Below, piece after piece: positions 1 through 9,554 of a DNA stretch of 64,000 bases. The notes beneath the pieces are model-generated. The model did no database searches and was not told the DNA's origin. It saw nothing but the letters and a program-made list of their open reading frames with translations. Each line of letters starts with the position of its first letter. Positions within the stretch are counted from its first letter, which is position 1. A program made the position numbers and the translations under genes. The stretch comes from Dyadobacter sp. CY261. GTDB taxonomy: Bacteria > Bacteroidota > Bacteroidia > Cytophagales > Spirosomataceae. The stretch lies in assembly GCF_021440085.1 (NCBI RefSeq), contig NZ_JAKCPW010000010.1:186001-250000 (forward strand), in the 5' to 3' direction.

Positions 1-658
1 CGGTAGCAAATCCGAGACGCTTGTTACCAAAATTTGTAGTAGCCCCCAGGCCGATGAATGAAAGTACCGGATCATTAACCGGCCGACTAAATTGCACCCG
101 CAATTTCCCATAATAGTAACGACTGGTGTCTGTTCTGGCGGCGTTGGCCGCGAGCAGCGGTTTGGCAGAAACAAATATCTGCAATCCGGCATTCATAAAC
201 AGGTTGATCCCTCTGCCGGCGGGACCTGTTGGATGAGCCGTGAAAATCGTCCGGGCCGTATCCGCATAGTAGTAATTGGTGTTAACCACTGATGCCGCTT
301 TAACTTGTGTACTGCTCGCTCCCGAGGCCGCACCAAAGGTCATTCCCGTGACATGCTGTGGAACATTGATGTACGATTGGTCGTCAAAACTGAACGTCAC
401 GGACAGGTCCGATGGCAGTTTCTGAAAATAGATCCCTTCATCCGCGCTTCCATTTTTGTTGTAAAAAAAGGTCATGGTCTGAGGGATGGAGGTCGGCCCT
501 TTAGGCACAGGCGGCGCGTAGCTATTATTAACACCATCCTGCACCAATTCGTAGGTATTATAAACGTTGGTGCCCTGGGCATGAGACACAATCGCCGAAG
601 CGGCCACTGCAATTGCCGCAAGAATTATTTTAACCGTCGACGGTGACAATGTTAGCAT
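1..658 (-). CDS. Secreted protein of unknown function, N-terminal part only
   Basis: An open frame runs from an ATG at 658 on the minus strand off the left edge, giving 219 residues without a stop. Residues 1-27 look like a Sec signal peptide: a Lys near the start, a hydrophobic stretch rich in Ala and Ile, and a likely cleavage site ending SHA before QG. The mature part is rich in Asn, Tyr, Thr and Ser and shows no catalytic motif. This composition is common in large cell-surface or outer-membrane-associated proteins of Cytophagales, but I do not recognise the family. The C-terminus, where a sorting domain would lie, is outside the window. Confidence 0.8.
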   Translation of the reverse strand, partial: MLTLSPSTVKIILAAIAVAASAIVSHAQGTNVYNTYELVQDGVNNSYAPPVPKGPTSIPQTMTFFYNKNGSADEGIYFQKLPSDLSVTFSFDDQSYINVPQHVTGMTFGAASGASSTQVKAASVVNTNYYYADTARTIFTAHPTGPAGRGINLFMNAGLQIFVSAKPLLAANAARTDTSRYYYGKLRVQFSRPVNDPVLSFIGLGATTNFGNKRLGFAT

Positions 659-1069
659 GTGCAAAAGTTGAATGACGCTGAGAAAACTGTTGCCAATATA
701 TACTATCCGAAACAAGGTATCCAGTGCTAGACTAAGCTTATCTCTATTTTAACCGGAAAATTCAAATTAATCGCAGCATCTTACCATAACTAGGAAGATA
801 CCCCGAAAGTACAAATCAAGTAACTGATTATTAATAGAATGTGATGCTATGGTTACTTCTCTTGATGTAAATAAACCATCGGCAGGTATTGCTTTTCGAC
901 TGGTACAAGGCATGCTTTCGCAATGCGGGCAAGAGCACTTTTTTTAGTTAGTTAAAAATCAATATTAAATTTGAATTAAAACAAAATTAAAATTTAATAC
1001 GATAAGCAATCCAAAGGATCCTTAATGACGTATGTGCCTGTGTCAAACTACATAACTCAATAGGATTCT
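659..1069. other. Divergent intergenic region, AT-rich
   Basis: A gap of 411 bp lies between a minus-strand secreted protein and a plus-strand lipoprotein gene. It should carry promoters for both. The plus-strand side holds a good -7 box (listed separately). On the minus strand TAATTTTG at 982-989 also fits TAnnTTTG but lies far from the start at 658. I see no ORF or RNA gene. Confidence 0.5.
966..973 (+). promoter_or_regulatory. Candidate -7 box for the DUF4394 gene
   Basis: TAAATTTG matches the Bacteroidota -7 consensus TAnnTTTG. A T-rich run at 937-945 sits where the -33 TTTG would be, but its G is missing. The implied 5' leader is about 90 nt. Confidence 0.4.
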
Positions 1070-2662
1070 ATGAAATTACTCGACTTATTCCCGAGACCGT
1101 TAGCGGCCGCGCTCACCATCCTTGTCTGTTTATCGATCTTTTCGTGTGAAGATCACCGTGTACCGCCTGCGGAACAGTCGCTTCCGGATAGGATTTTTTA
1201 CGCATTGTCGGACGACAACCGGCTACACGAGATCAACATACGGAATACCGGCAATCCCTTGCGCTCGTTTGCTATAACGGGTCTTGAACAGGGCGAGATG
1301 CTGAAAGCAATCGATTTCCGCCCTGCCACAGGCCAACTTTACGCCATCGGTTCACAGAACAACCTTTATCAGGTCAATGTCAAAACGGGCGATCAGGAGG
1401 GCAAAGCAACGCGCATCGGCTTAACACCGATTGCCACTACCCTGAACGGAAGCATCGGCTTTGACTTCAACCCCACCGTCGACCGCATCCGCGTAGTAAC
1501 AACGACCGCCCAAAACCTGAGACTACACCCCGAAACCGGAGCAATAGTGCCTGGCGATGCTCCTCTGAACGGCTATTCCAATCCAATGATCGGCGCTGTG
1601 GCTTACACCAACAGCCGTGCAGGCGTTACCGCCGCCCCGTCGGGATCAGGAACGACACTATATGACATCGACGCTGCAACCGACATGCTATACATACAAA
1701 ACCCGCCCAATCCGGGAGGTCTCATCCCCGTGGGAGCACTTGGACTTGACGTTCAGGAAGTAGGTGGCTTCGATATCTCTCCTGATGTGAACCCCTCCGA
1801 CGTACATCCGATTGTCTCCGTCAAATTTGGTGATAAATGGGAACTCGACTTTGTCGATCTGGGTACCGGAAAGCTTCAAAAACTCGGCGAGTTTCCAGCG
1901 GGTGTCAATGTCATCGGGATCGCCATTCCTCCGCTTCCCGTCGCTTATGCATTGACCGACGCCGGAGCCCTTAAAATTTTCAATCCTGAAACAGGAACCG
2001 AGTACGGCACTAAAACGCTTGTTCCTCCTATCGGCGTGGTGTTGCAGGGTATCGACATCCGTCCGGCAAATGGCCGCCTGTACGCATTGGGCAGCGATAG
2101 CAAAGTGTACGGTATCGACCTCGGCTCCGGCGCGGTAAGCGAACTCGCGACACTGAAACTCGGTAACGGCACACCGGTGACATTGAGCGGAGCCTATTTC
2201 GGCGTTGATTTCAATCCGGCCGCAGATCGCCTGCGTGTTGTGAGCGATAACGGGCAAAACCTGCGTATCAACGTGACAGACGGAGTAACACTCGTGGACG
2301 GCGCGCTGAAAATAGGCATGGGAGGCCCTACCCCGTTCGTTACCGCAGTGGCTTACACCAATAGTTACCCTGGCGTGATTGCGGCCAACACCACCCTGTT
2401 CGATATCGACAGTCAATCAGATATGCTATACAAACAAACGCCGCCCAACGACGGTATCGTAATGGATCCGAAATCGCTGGGTATTGATGTCAGCCCAAAC
2501 CTTGGATTTGACATCGGAAATATCTCCGGAAAAGGTTATGCGATCATCACAGTGGGAGGCACCACCAGCTTTTATACAATCGACTTGCCGTCCGGAACTA
2601 CCTTACCGAAGTTTGCATTCAGCGGCCCTGTGAAAGGACTGGCGCTTGGATTCGGCCTGTAA
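1070..2662 (+). CDS. DUF4394 lipoprotein with two tandem domains
   Basis: The protein has 530 residues. Its N-terminus is a lipoprotein signal: basic start, hydrophobic core, lipobox LSIFSC with the acylated Cys near residue 26. The rest holds two copies of a DUF4394-type domain, about residues 40-285 and 290-530. Each copy has the hallmarks FDFNP/VDFNP followed by xDRxRVV and GQNLR/AQNLR, then a VTAVAYTNS- or GAVAYTNS-like segment. DUF4394 proteins are predicted beta-propeller-like extracellular proteins of unknown role. The next gene is convergent, with a shared hairpin between. The duplication is clear; the function is not known. Confidence 0.85.
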   Translation: MKLLDLFPRPLAAALTILVCLSIFSCEDHRVPPAEQSLPDRIFYALSDDNRLHEINIRNTGNPLRSFAITGLEQGEMLKAIDFRPATGQLYAIGSQNNLYQVNVKTGDQEGKATRIGLTPIATTLNGSIGFDFNPTVDRIRVVTTTAQNLRLHPETGAIVPGDAPLNGYSNPMIGAVAYTNSRAGVTAAPSGSGTTLYDIDAATDMLYIQNPPNPGGLIPVGALGLDVQEVGGFDISPDVNPSDVHPIVSVKFGDKWELDFVDLGTGKLQKLGEFPAGVNVIGIAIPPLPVAYALTDAGALKIFNPETGTEYGTKTLVPPIGVVLQGIDIRPANGRLYALGSDSKVYGIDLGSGAVSELATLKLGNGTPVTLSGAYFGVDFNPAADRLRVVSDNGQNLRINVTDGVTLVDGALKIGMGGPTPFVTAVAYTNSYPGVIAANTTLFDIDSQSDMLYKQTPPNDGIVMDPKSLGIDVSPNLGFDIGNISGKGYAIITVGGTTSFYTIDLPSGTTLPKFAFSGPVKGLALGFGL

Positions 2663-2680
2663 GAGTAATGAAGATGTAAA

Positions 2681-2717
2681 AGAGTCAGTCCGGTAAGCCC
2701 GGACTGACTCTTTTTTT
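2681..2717. terminator. Rho-independent terminator, DUF4394 gene
   Basis: A perfect 13-bp stem (2681-2693 with 2699-2711) and a 5-nt loop are followed by seven T residues on the plus strand. It sits 19 bp after the DUF4394 stop and probably also serves the convergent ankyrin gene. Confidence 0.9.
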
Positions 2718-2730
2718 AGCTGTATTCAGG

Positions 2731-3987
2731 TTAAACTCTTTCCTGCAAAATCCTGGCCACATTCTCTTTTAAAGGCGGATGCAGGTCTTCAAGCAACCAC
2801 CAGGTATGTATTTTAGCCCCCGCATCTACCAGCTTCTGAACTATTTCCAGGTGATGCGGCCGCACATCTTCATGAGCGGTGGCCCACAAGGTCTGATCCA
2901 GGACGGTCCCGCCAAATTCGTTACGAGCTTCCAGCGGGGCTTTGTATGCCAATAGCAGTTCAACTATTTCCGGATAAGCAAAATACCCCGCCCAATGCAG
3001 CGCCGTCCAGTCACGATGATCACGGGAGGAGGGGCTTATCCCTCTTTCTAGTAGAAAACGGACCGTTTCGACGCGGTTGAGCATCGCGGCCCAAACAAAC
3101 GCCAGCGCCAGATTCGCCTCAGGCGTTGGAGCAACTTTCAGCCATTCCACCTTGACCAATGGTGCCCCCCTGCGGAGCTTACCGCCCTCATTCAGATAAC
3201 CCGCCAACTGTTTCGTTTTTCCCATCGCACCAGTCGTAACTACATTATCTATCCTTGCGCCTCTTTTAACCAACACTTCCGCGCTTTCGGGATAGTGGAA
3301 ATAGATTGCTGTTACAAGGGGAGCACAGTCGTCACGGACGCCGTCGATGGCCGCTCCGTAATCGATCAGCTTTTCTGCCAGGGCTGTTTGCACTCCGGCC
3401 TTTGCCGGATGCGAGCTCGACACGAGCAATTCCAGCGTAGTTCCCCATTTGGTATCATAGGTATCTGCCAACGCATCGGCCTTCGCACCAGCCGATAACA
3501 ACATCTCGGCTACGTCCAGCGCATTATCCGGTGTAGCCTGACGGAAGTTTTCAACACCGTTAGCCGCTACATAATGCAACAATGTGGCCCTATGACCGCG
3601 CGACGAACGCTCATGCACGAGCATAGGATTTCTTTCCAATAACTGCTCCAATGTAGGAATGTCACCCTGCACAACCGCCTCTACTGCCCGCTCAAATTGT
3701 GACACAACCGAGCTGGTCTCGTGCAGGACCGCAATATGTTGCAGCAATGCAGGCCAGTCTGTGAAACCGTGCTCTCTTGCTACTACCGCCCTGGCATCGT
3801 CGAGCCCAAAATTGGTATTCGGTCGATTCAAATTGGTAATACTGAAAGGCTCAGGGTGGTATGTACGAATATGTTTGGCGAGATCGCTGTGGACCGACCG
3901 GCTTGTGTCGGCGAGCGTAGCGGCCCGTTCCTCATAATATTCCGGCGTTGGGTCGGATGTGAGAGGGAGTATATCGGTAGTGTTCAT
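2731..3987 (-). CDS. Ankyrin-repeat protein
   Basis: The protein has 418 residues. The C-terminal two thirds contain ankyrin repeats, clearest in TLLHYVAANG, DWTALHWAGYFAYPEIVELLL and the HLEIVQKLVDAGA segment; other repeats are degenerate. The first 100 residues are not ankyrin-like and include a segment typical of bacterial ankyrin proteins (LDDARAVVAREHGFTDWPAL). There is no signal peptide, so it is probably cytoplasmic. Ankyrin domains bind other proteins, but neither neighbour suggests a partner. Monocistronic by context: a convergent gene on one side and a 90-bp gap to the next minus-strand gene on the other. Confidence 0.85.
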   Translation of the reverse strand: MNTTDILPLTSDPTPEYYEERAATLADTSRSVHSDLAKHIRTYHPEPFSITNLNRPNTNFGLDDARAVVAREHGFTDWPALLQHIAVLHETSSVVSQFERAVEAVVQGDIPTLEQLLERNPMLVHERSSRGHRATLLHYVAANGVENFRQATPDNALDVAEMLLSAGAKADALADTYDTKWGTTLELLVSSSHPAKAGVQTALAEKLIDYGAAIDGVRDDCAPLVTAIYFHYPESAEVLVKRGARIDNVVTTGAMGKTKQLAGYLNEGGKLRRGAPLVKVEWLKVAPTPEANLALAFVWAAMLNRVETVRFLLERGISPSSRDHRDWTALHWAGYFAYPEIVELLLAYKAPLEARNEFGGTVLDQTLWATAHEDVRPHHLEIVQKLVDAGAKIHTWWLLEDLHPPLKENVARILQERV

Positions 3988-4077
3988 AGGTTAGGTTCGA
4001 TTGCAGCTGAAATATGAAACAATTAGTATGTTTTTCATATAAAATACAATAACCGCTTATTATACGTGTCCGACTGT

Positions 4078-5706
4078 TTACGAAATCTGAGCCTTGAACC
4101 ATCTGTAACCGTAGGCTTCGAGGGTAATTGTGTGGCGACCCTTGTGATCAAGCACACTCTCGATGTTGTTCATCAGATCAATCAGCCTGCCCGTCCCTAC
4201 CTGGCGTTCCGGAACGACGAGTTCGAGTGACTTTTCACTGAAATTGTGCCATATAAGCAACACTTTGCCTTTCCAGCTATAACGCATACCCAATATTTCC
4301 CGATAGCCTGTTTGCAGAATTTCCCAGTCGCCATACCCAATCTCAGGACATTCTTTTCTAAGCCGGATCAGGGTCGTCATCCAATTGAGCAATGAGCCGG
4401 GGTCGCGACGCTGATTTTCTACATTAACATGCTCATAAGCATAATAACCTTCATCGATCACGGGGTGAACAAGCTTGGATGCGCGTGAAAAACCGGCTTG
4501 TTCTTCGCCATTCCATTGCATGGGGGTGCGCACCGCGTCCCGCTCTTTAAGTTCCAGGTTGTCACCCATATTGATCTCGTCGCCGTAGCGGATCACTGGT
4601 GTCCCTGGGAACGAAAACATCAGGCTGTAAGCCAGTTCCGTCTGCTGTCTGTTACCCAGCATAGGAGAAAGCCGCCGACGGATACCACGGTCGTACAGCT
4701 GCATGTTCTTCTCCGGCCCGAACCGGTCGAAAACAACCTGCTTCTCTTCCGGGGTCAGTCGGTCGAGGTCCAACTCGTCATGATTGCGAAGAAAAAACGC
4801 CCACTGGCTTCCGGGTGTATTTTGACGCGTCGCTTCCAATGCTTTTACCAGCGGCTCCGTGTCTGCCGTGGCAAGCGCATAAAATGTGTATTGATTAACA
4901 AAGAAGTTGAACATCAGATGAATACCCTCTCCATCTTCGCCAAAATATTGCTTACTTTCTTCCGGAAGTACATTGGCTTCACCCAGCAATACGGCGTCGC
5001 CGCGTCGCCATTGCAGGAAACGCCGCATTTCTCTCAGGTATTCAAAATGGGGGGAGCTGGTTTTGGCATTAGCGTCCGGGGATTCCAGAATAAACGGGAC
5101 GGCATCGACCCGGAAGCCCGCAATGCCCAGTTCGAGCCAGTAACCCATGATCCGGTTGATTTCCTCCCGCACTTCGGGGTTATCGGTGTTCAGATCGGGC
5201 TGAAATTCATAAAACCTGTGAAAATAAAAAGATCCGCTCTTCTTGTCGCGGGTCCAGGTAGCTTTTTGCACGCCGGGGAAAACCATACCCTTGTTCCATC
5301 CTTTTGGCCGCTTGTCGGACCAAACGTACCAGTTTCGTTTTGGATTGTCTTTTGAGCTTCTCGATTCTTTAAACCATCGATGCTCGTCGGAAGTATGGTT
5401 CACAACGAGATCAATAATAACCTTGATGCCCAGGTTTCGGGCTTTATGAATGAAATTCACGAAGTCCCCGCTTGAACCATGGCGCGGGTCGACACCATAA
5501 AAATCGCTGATATCATAGCCATTGTCACGATTCGGTGTAGGCTGGAACGGTGCCAGCCAGATCGTGTCGAGACCCAACGCGTGCAAATAGTCGAGCCGGT
5601 TGCAAAGGCCTTCAAAATCACCAGTCCCGTCATTGTTCCCATCCATAAAAGTTTCCAGGTCGAGGCTGTAAATGACGGCATTCTTATACCAAAGTTCTTC
5701 CAACAT
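4078..5706 (-). CDS. GH13 alpha-amylase family, trehalose-synthase-like
   Basis: The protein has 542 residues, the usual length for a maltose alpha-D-glucosyltransferase (trehalose synthase) without a fused maltokinase. The GH13 motifs are complete: region I DLVVNHTSD (residues 99-107), region II GFRVDAVPF with nucleophile Asp201, region III LGEANV with acid/base Glu243, and region IV RNHDELD with Asp310. The opening LWYKNAVIY and the calcium-loop-like DGNNDGTGDF are typical of this subgroup. No signal peptide, so it should act in the cytoplasm on maltose, trehalose or related alpha-glucosides. A generic alpha-glucosidase or amylase remains possible. Confidence 0.85.
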   Translation of the reverse strand: MLEELWYKNAVIYSLDLETFMDGNNDGTGDFEGLCNRLDYLHALGLDTIWLAPFQPTPNRDNGYDISDFYGVDPRHGSSGDFVNFIHKARNLGIKVIIDLVVNHTSDEHRWFKESRSSKDNPKRNWYVWSDKRPKGWNKGMVFPGVQKATWTRDKKSGSFYFHRFYEFQPDLNTDNPEVREEINRIMGYWLELGIAGFRVDAVPFILESPDANAKTSSPHFEYLREMRRFLQWRRGDAVLLGEANVLPEESKQYFGEDGEGIHLMFNFFVNQYTFYALATADTEPLVKALEATRQNTPGSQWAFFLRNHDELDLDRLTPEEKQVVFDRFGPEKNMQLYDRGIRRRLSPMLGNRQQTELAYSLMFSFPGTPVIRYGDEINMGDNLELKERDAVRTPMQWNGEEQAGFSRASKLVHPVIDEGYYAYEHVNVENQRRDPGSLLNWMTTLIRLRKECPEIGYGDWEILQTGYREILGMRYSWKGKVLLIWHNFSEKSLELVVPERQVGTGRLIDLMNNIESVLDHKGRHTITLEAYGYRWFKAQIS

Positions 5707-5878
5707 AATTCCCAGGTTGATAATACATGAGCAATCTAAAAAGAGATGCCACCCCGGGACGGAACAATTTTCAGCGGTCTACCACAAAGTGCTTTTGCGA
5801 ATTAAAGGAACCGTCGGGAGCGGTGACCAGCGCCCTTACGGGCGAACATCCCATGAGTGAAGGTAAACAAGACTTATC

Positions 5879-6058
5879 CTACTCATCCAAAAGCTCCCAT
5901 TGGCGAATATCTGTCCAATTATGGGTTGTCAACTCCGTCGAGTAAATTTCTATGAACATGTTGTTCTCGGCATCGTATTCGCCATCTCTCCATTCATCAT
6001 CGTCGTGCCGCATGAACCTGACTAGCGAACCGTTTTCGGGCAAGGCTTTTTCTTCCAT
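5879..6058 (-). CDS. Small hypothetical protein, acidic
   Basis: A 59-residue protein starts at the ATG at 6058. A longer frame starts with TTG inside the preceding gene and is less likely. The sequence is acidic and rich in Trp, Asp and Glu, with DDDEWRDGEYD near the middle and a W-D-I-R-Q-W segment near the C-terminus. No signal peptide or membrane segment. It follows the large DUF2723 gene by about 55 bp on the same strand and may be co-transcribed. I do not recognise the family; the compositional constraint suggests it is real. Confidence 0.5.
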   Translation of the reverse strand: MEEKALPENGSLVRFMRHDDDEWRDGEYDAENNMFIEIYSTELTTHNWTDIRQWELLDE

Positions 6059-6113
6059 AAATCTGTATCTGGTATATTCTAAATATGGATCAAAAACCTT
6101 GCCCGGAGAATTC

Positions 6114-9083
6114 TTACCCGCCGTAAATATTGAAAGCCAGCAGATGTTTATTGAAAATAGCCTCAAAACGGTCGGCCTCTCTGTCCTGCTTCGCCCTCCG
6201 GCATTCCCTTACGATACTTTGCAGGATAAAAAGGTCAGTATTCACGTCGCGGTTGCGGCGGCCATTCTTTTCTTTGATCCAGGACAGGTTTTCGTCGGAA
6301 CGAATAGCCATGATGCGGGCTGAATCCAGCGCCTTCTTATGCTCTCCCACATCGAAGAGCGCTCCGACAAAACCGGCTGAGATCTGGTCATAGGGAATGG
6401 TATCGTCGGGCATTACCGCCATTGCCCTGTCCACCACTTTTCGTGCCTTACCGATCTTCTTTTCGGCGATGAGCTGCTGTGCCAGCCGTAGAAACGACAA
6501 CCTGGCCGTAATTACCGGCGAACCGCGGTAGGCATCGTCATAATAGGTTTTCGGATTGTTCATTTCACGCCAATACATTTTGTTCATCATATTATCGTAC
6601 ATGATATCCGAGTTGACGTAACCATCCGAAGCACCCGGTACGCGCACGGGAAGTAAACGGTAGGCGTATCCCTCGAGCTGCAGATATTCCTGCAAGCCAA
6701 GATTGTGGGATGAACCCATTGTCGAGGAAAAGTATACCGGCCGTTTCCAGTTATTGCTTGAAATAATGTCCAGCATGACGAGGTCGCCTTTCAGGAGATC
6801 CGTCTGGCCAATATTCCAGTTCATCGAGTCGCTCAGATACGGCAGCAGTTCATTTTTCACGATATTCATCTTTTTCACCTCGCGGGTATCGACCGGTAAA
6901 AACAATGTCGACGACGGCAGAATAGCTGTCATATCCCCGCTGGTGAGCGGTACCTGGATCGCCTTGTTATCCTGGTGGATCAGTTCCAGGTATTCCTTTA
7001 AATTAATGCCGCTTTTGACAGAGGCAATTTCGTAGAAAGGCAGGTATTCATTTTTTCCTAACTGGTAATTCCCCGAATCCAGTGACAATGGCAATGCATC
7101 CGACCGGTTGATTTTCCTTTTTAATTGCTCGATATACCAATCGGTTCCCAGGAAAGTCTGCACGCACACCCGGACATCGGTACGAAAACCTTCAACCTCC
7201 TGCACATACCATAAAGGAAAGGTATCATTATCGCCGCCGGTAAACAGGATCGCATTCGGCGCGCAGGAATTGAGCAGATTACGGGCGAAATCCACAGAAT
7301 GGTACCTGTCCGACCGGTCGTGGTTATCCCACCCACTGGCCACCATTACTGCCGGTACCGAAAAGCAAGCCACACCGGCAATACTTGCACGTAAGGCCGG
7401 CTTGCGAACCACGTTTTCGAGAAACCTCGCTACCGCCATTACACCAAAGCCGATCCAGATACAAAATATGTAAAATGAACCAACGTAAATGTAATCGCGC
7501 TCTCGGGGCTCCGTGGGGGGAGAATTCAGGTAGACAACCAGCGCAACGCCTGTCAGGGCAAACAGCAGGCTCAATATCAGCAAGTCTTTTCGCCGGTAGT
7601 AGTACATATATATAATACCGGCAATGCCAAGGAGGAATGGGAGCATCAAAAAGTTGTTGTGACCGCGGTTATGGCTGATACTTTTGGGAAACGAGTTCGC
7701 GGTTTGCCAGGGCAATAATATACCCGCACCCTCCTGATCGCTTTCGCGGCCTACGAAGTTCCACAAAAAGTAGCGCCAGTACATATGCCCCATCTGATGT
7801 GAGAAAAGGTAGGATAGGTTATGCCGCATAGTGGGTTTTTCACCTTCCGCCAGTCCGGTCATTTGCTGGTACAATTTGGGGTGGCCAGGTTGCGAACTGT
7901 ACATCCTCGGAAGCAACATATTACTCGCTGCCTCATATTCGTAAATCGGCTTGTAGTCGATCAACACATATTTTCCGTCCTTTTTCGCATAAATCGGCGC
8001 GCCGCGTTTCTGACTGACAGGCCTGGAAACAAAAGATGGCCCATACAGCAGCGGCCGGCTTTCATATTGCTCCCTTTTTAGATAGTACACAAACCGGAGC
8101 ACATCGCTGGGATTGTTCTCATTAATAGGCGTATTATAGCCCGAGCGCACGAGCACGAGTGCGTACGAGACATAACCCACCAGTATAAACGCAAGCGAAA
8201 GCAATCCGGTATTCAGCAAAACCCGGTGGGTACGGTGCGAATACCAGATCCCCCAAACGAGGCCACCCAGAAAAAGGAATGTGAAGCAAATGATACCTGT
8301 GTTGTAGGGTAGCCCGAGCGAATTCACAAAAAAAATCTCGAATTTCCCGGCCAGTGCCGGCAGTCCCGGAATAATGCCTGCATTGATGATACCAAGCACC
8401 ATTAACCCGGAAAGGAACGCAACCGAAGCTCCAAAAAAGCCAGGTTTGGGGTATTTTTTAAAGTAATAGACCAGCGCCAATGCAGGAATCGTAAGCAGGT
8501 TCAATAAATGAACACCGATAGAAAGGCCCACGAGATAGGCGGTCAGGATGAGCCAGCGGTTGCCGGCAGCCGGGTCCTCGATCGTCTCCCATTTAAAAAC
8601 CGCCCACACGACAATCGCAGTAAAAAAAGATGATAAGCCATAAACTTCCGCTTCGACCGCCGAAAACCAAAAGGAGTCGGACCACGCGTAGGCCAATGCC
8701 CCCACGGCGGCCGCTCCGTTTATCAGTAAGGCATCAGCCAGATTACCATCCCCTGGCTTTTTCCCAACCAGCTTCCATGCCAGCAGACTGATGGTTTTAA
8801 ACAAAAAGAAAATAGTAAATGCACTGCTCAGCACCGAGACCATATTAACCCAATAAGCCACCTTCATGAGATCGCCCATGGCCAGCATGGAGAAAAGCCG
8901 CCCTACCAGCAGAAAAAGCGGCGCACCAGGCGGATGGGGAACTTGCAATTTGAAAGCACAGGCAATAAACTCTCCACAATCCCAGAAGCTCGCAGTGCGC
9001 TCCATGGTGAGGACATAGGTAATCAGGCTGATGGCGAATACCGCCCACGCAGCCAGATCATTCCATTTTTTTAAGGATATCAT
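6114..9083 (-). CDS. DUF2723 membrane glycosyltransferase (protein O-mannosyltransferase-like)
   Basis: From the ATG at 9083 the protein has 989 residues; an upstream GTG at 9137 would add 18 non-hydrophobic residues and is less likely. The N-terminus carries the DUF2723 signature: a first membrane helix, then TASFWDCGEFIACAFKLQVPHPPGAP, with the conserved acidic pair of the GT-C fold. About a dozen membrane helices follow over the first 550 residues, then a soluble C-terminal region with helical repeats near residues 880-980. These enzymes (also placed in family GT117) are thought to transfer a lipid-linked sugar to exported proteins, which fits general protein O-glycosylation in Bacteroidota. 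Sugar and targets are unknown. Confidence 0.85.
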   Translation of the reverse strand: MISLKKWNDLAAWAVFAISLITYVLTMERTASFWDCGEFIACAFKLQVPHPPGAPLFLLVGRLFSMLAMGDLMKVAYWVNMVSVLSSAFTIFFLFKTISLLAWKLVGKKPGDGNLADALLINGAAAVGALAYAWSDSFWFSAVEAEVYGLSSFFTAIVVWAVFKWETIEDPAAGNRWLILTAYLVGLSIGVHLLNLLTIPALALVYYFKKYPKPGFFGASVAFLSGLMVLGIINAGIIPGLPALAGKFEIFFVNSLGLPYNTGIICFTFLFLGGLVWGIWYSHRTHRVLLNTGLLSLAFILVGYVSYALVLVRSGYNTPINENNPSDVLRFVYYLKREQYESRPLLYGPSFVSRPVSQKRGAPIYAKKDGKYVLIDYKPIYEYEAASNMLLPRMYSSQPGHPKLYQQMTGLAEGEKPTMRHNLSYLFSHQMGHMYWRYFLWNFVGRESDQEGAGILLPWQTANSFPKSISHNRGHNNFLMLPFLLGIAGIIYMYYYRRKDLLILSLLFALTGVALVVYLNSPPTEPRERDYIYVGSFYIFCIWIGFGVMAVARFLENVVRKPALRASIAGVACFSVPAVMVASGWDNHDRSDRYHSVDFARNLLNSCAPNAILFTGGDNDTFPLWYVQEVEGFRTDVRVCVQTFLGTDWYIEQLKRKINRSDALPLSLDSGNYQLGKNEYLPFYEIASVKSGINLKEYLELIHQDNKAIQVPLTSGDMTAILPSSTLFLPVDTREVKKMNIVKNELLPYLSDSMNWNIGQTDLLKGDLVMLDIISSNNWKRPVYFSSTMGSSHNLGLQEYLQLEGYAYRLLPVRVPGASDGYVNSDIMYDNMMNKMYWREMNNPKTYYDDAYRGSPVITARLSFLRLAQQLIAEKKIGKARKVVDRAMAVMPDDTIPYDQISAGFVGALFDVGEHKKALDSARIMAIRSDENLSWIKEKNGRRNRDVNTDLFILQSIVRECRRAKQDREADRFEAIFNKHLLAFNIYGG

Positions 9084-9244
9084 GTTTGAAGGTGTTTTGG
9101 ATGAAATACCAAAACTATTCAACACGACACCGGGCACATAACAGGATAGTCTTAAAAAAAGTTAATTAAACACCCTGATAATGAGGCTTTAACTTAATTT
9201 AACACGATCTCAACGAAGTTGATACGGAAACTGGCAGGCCCCTG

Positions 9245-9370
9245 TTAAAAAAGCAGGGCGACGGCATACAATAGAGAAGTCCACAGTATTGCCCCTGTCA
9301 CGACGGTAATCATTACGCCACCCAGAAATGGCAGTTGAGCAGATTTTGAGAGTTTTACCGATCTTTCCAT
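9245..9370 (-). CDS. Small single-span membrane protein (41 aa)
   Basis: A 41-residue ORF starts with ATG at 9370 and ends with TAA at 9245-9247. Residues 1-12 are polar and basic, and residues 14-41 form one strong hydrophobic helix with Trp and Tyr near one end. A good -7 promoter box lies about 63 bp upstream. It occupies an otherwise empty 470-bp gap. The reading frame, the amphipathic layout and its own promoter argue for a real small membrane protein. No function can be proposed. Confidence 0.45.
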   Translation of the reverse strand: MERSVKLSKSAQLPFLGGVMITVVTGAILWTSLLYAVALLF

Positions 9371-9432
9371 TCTTCAAACAACATTACGATAAGATAACGC
9401 CCGCAACAATCGGAGGTCGTAGTTTATATTAG

Positions 9433-9440
9433 CAAAGATA
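9433..9440 (-). promoter_or_regulatory. Candidate -7 box for the 41-aa membrane ORF
   Basis: On the minus strand TATCTTTG fits TAnnTTTG exactly. After a 19-bp spacer, TTTC (9460-9463) replaces the -33 TTTG. The implied leader is about 55 nt. Confidence 0.45.
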
Positions 9441-9554
9441 AAAAATGAAAGCAAAATATGAAATAGACTGAATAAAATAGGAGTTTCCGAATATATCTAC
9501 GACACCTAGTAGCAATACTACATTTCTATCGTACAATTTTAGCTAACTCTTTAA

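Noticed and set aside
1688..2416. A 242-codon open frame on the minus strand inside the DUF4394 gene
   Set aside because: It lies fully opposite a gene with a clear lipoprotein signal and two conserved domains; its product has no recognisable motif.
4498..5355. A 285-codon open frame on the plus strand inside the GH13 gene
   Set aside because: All GH13 catalytic motifs are on the minus strand; the plus-strand frame is a shadow.
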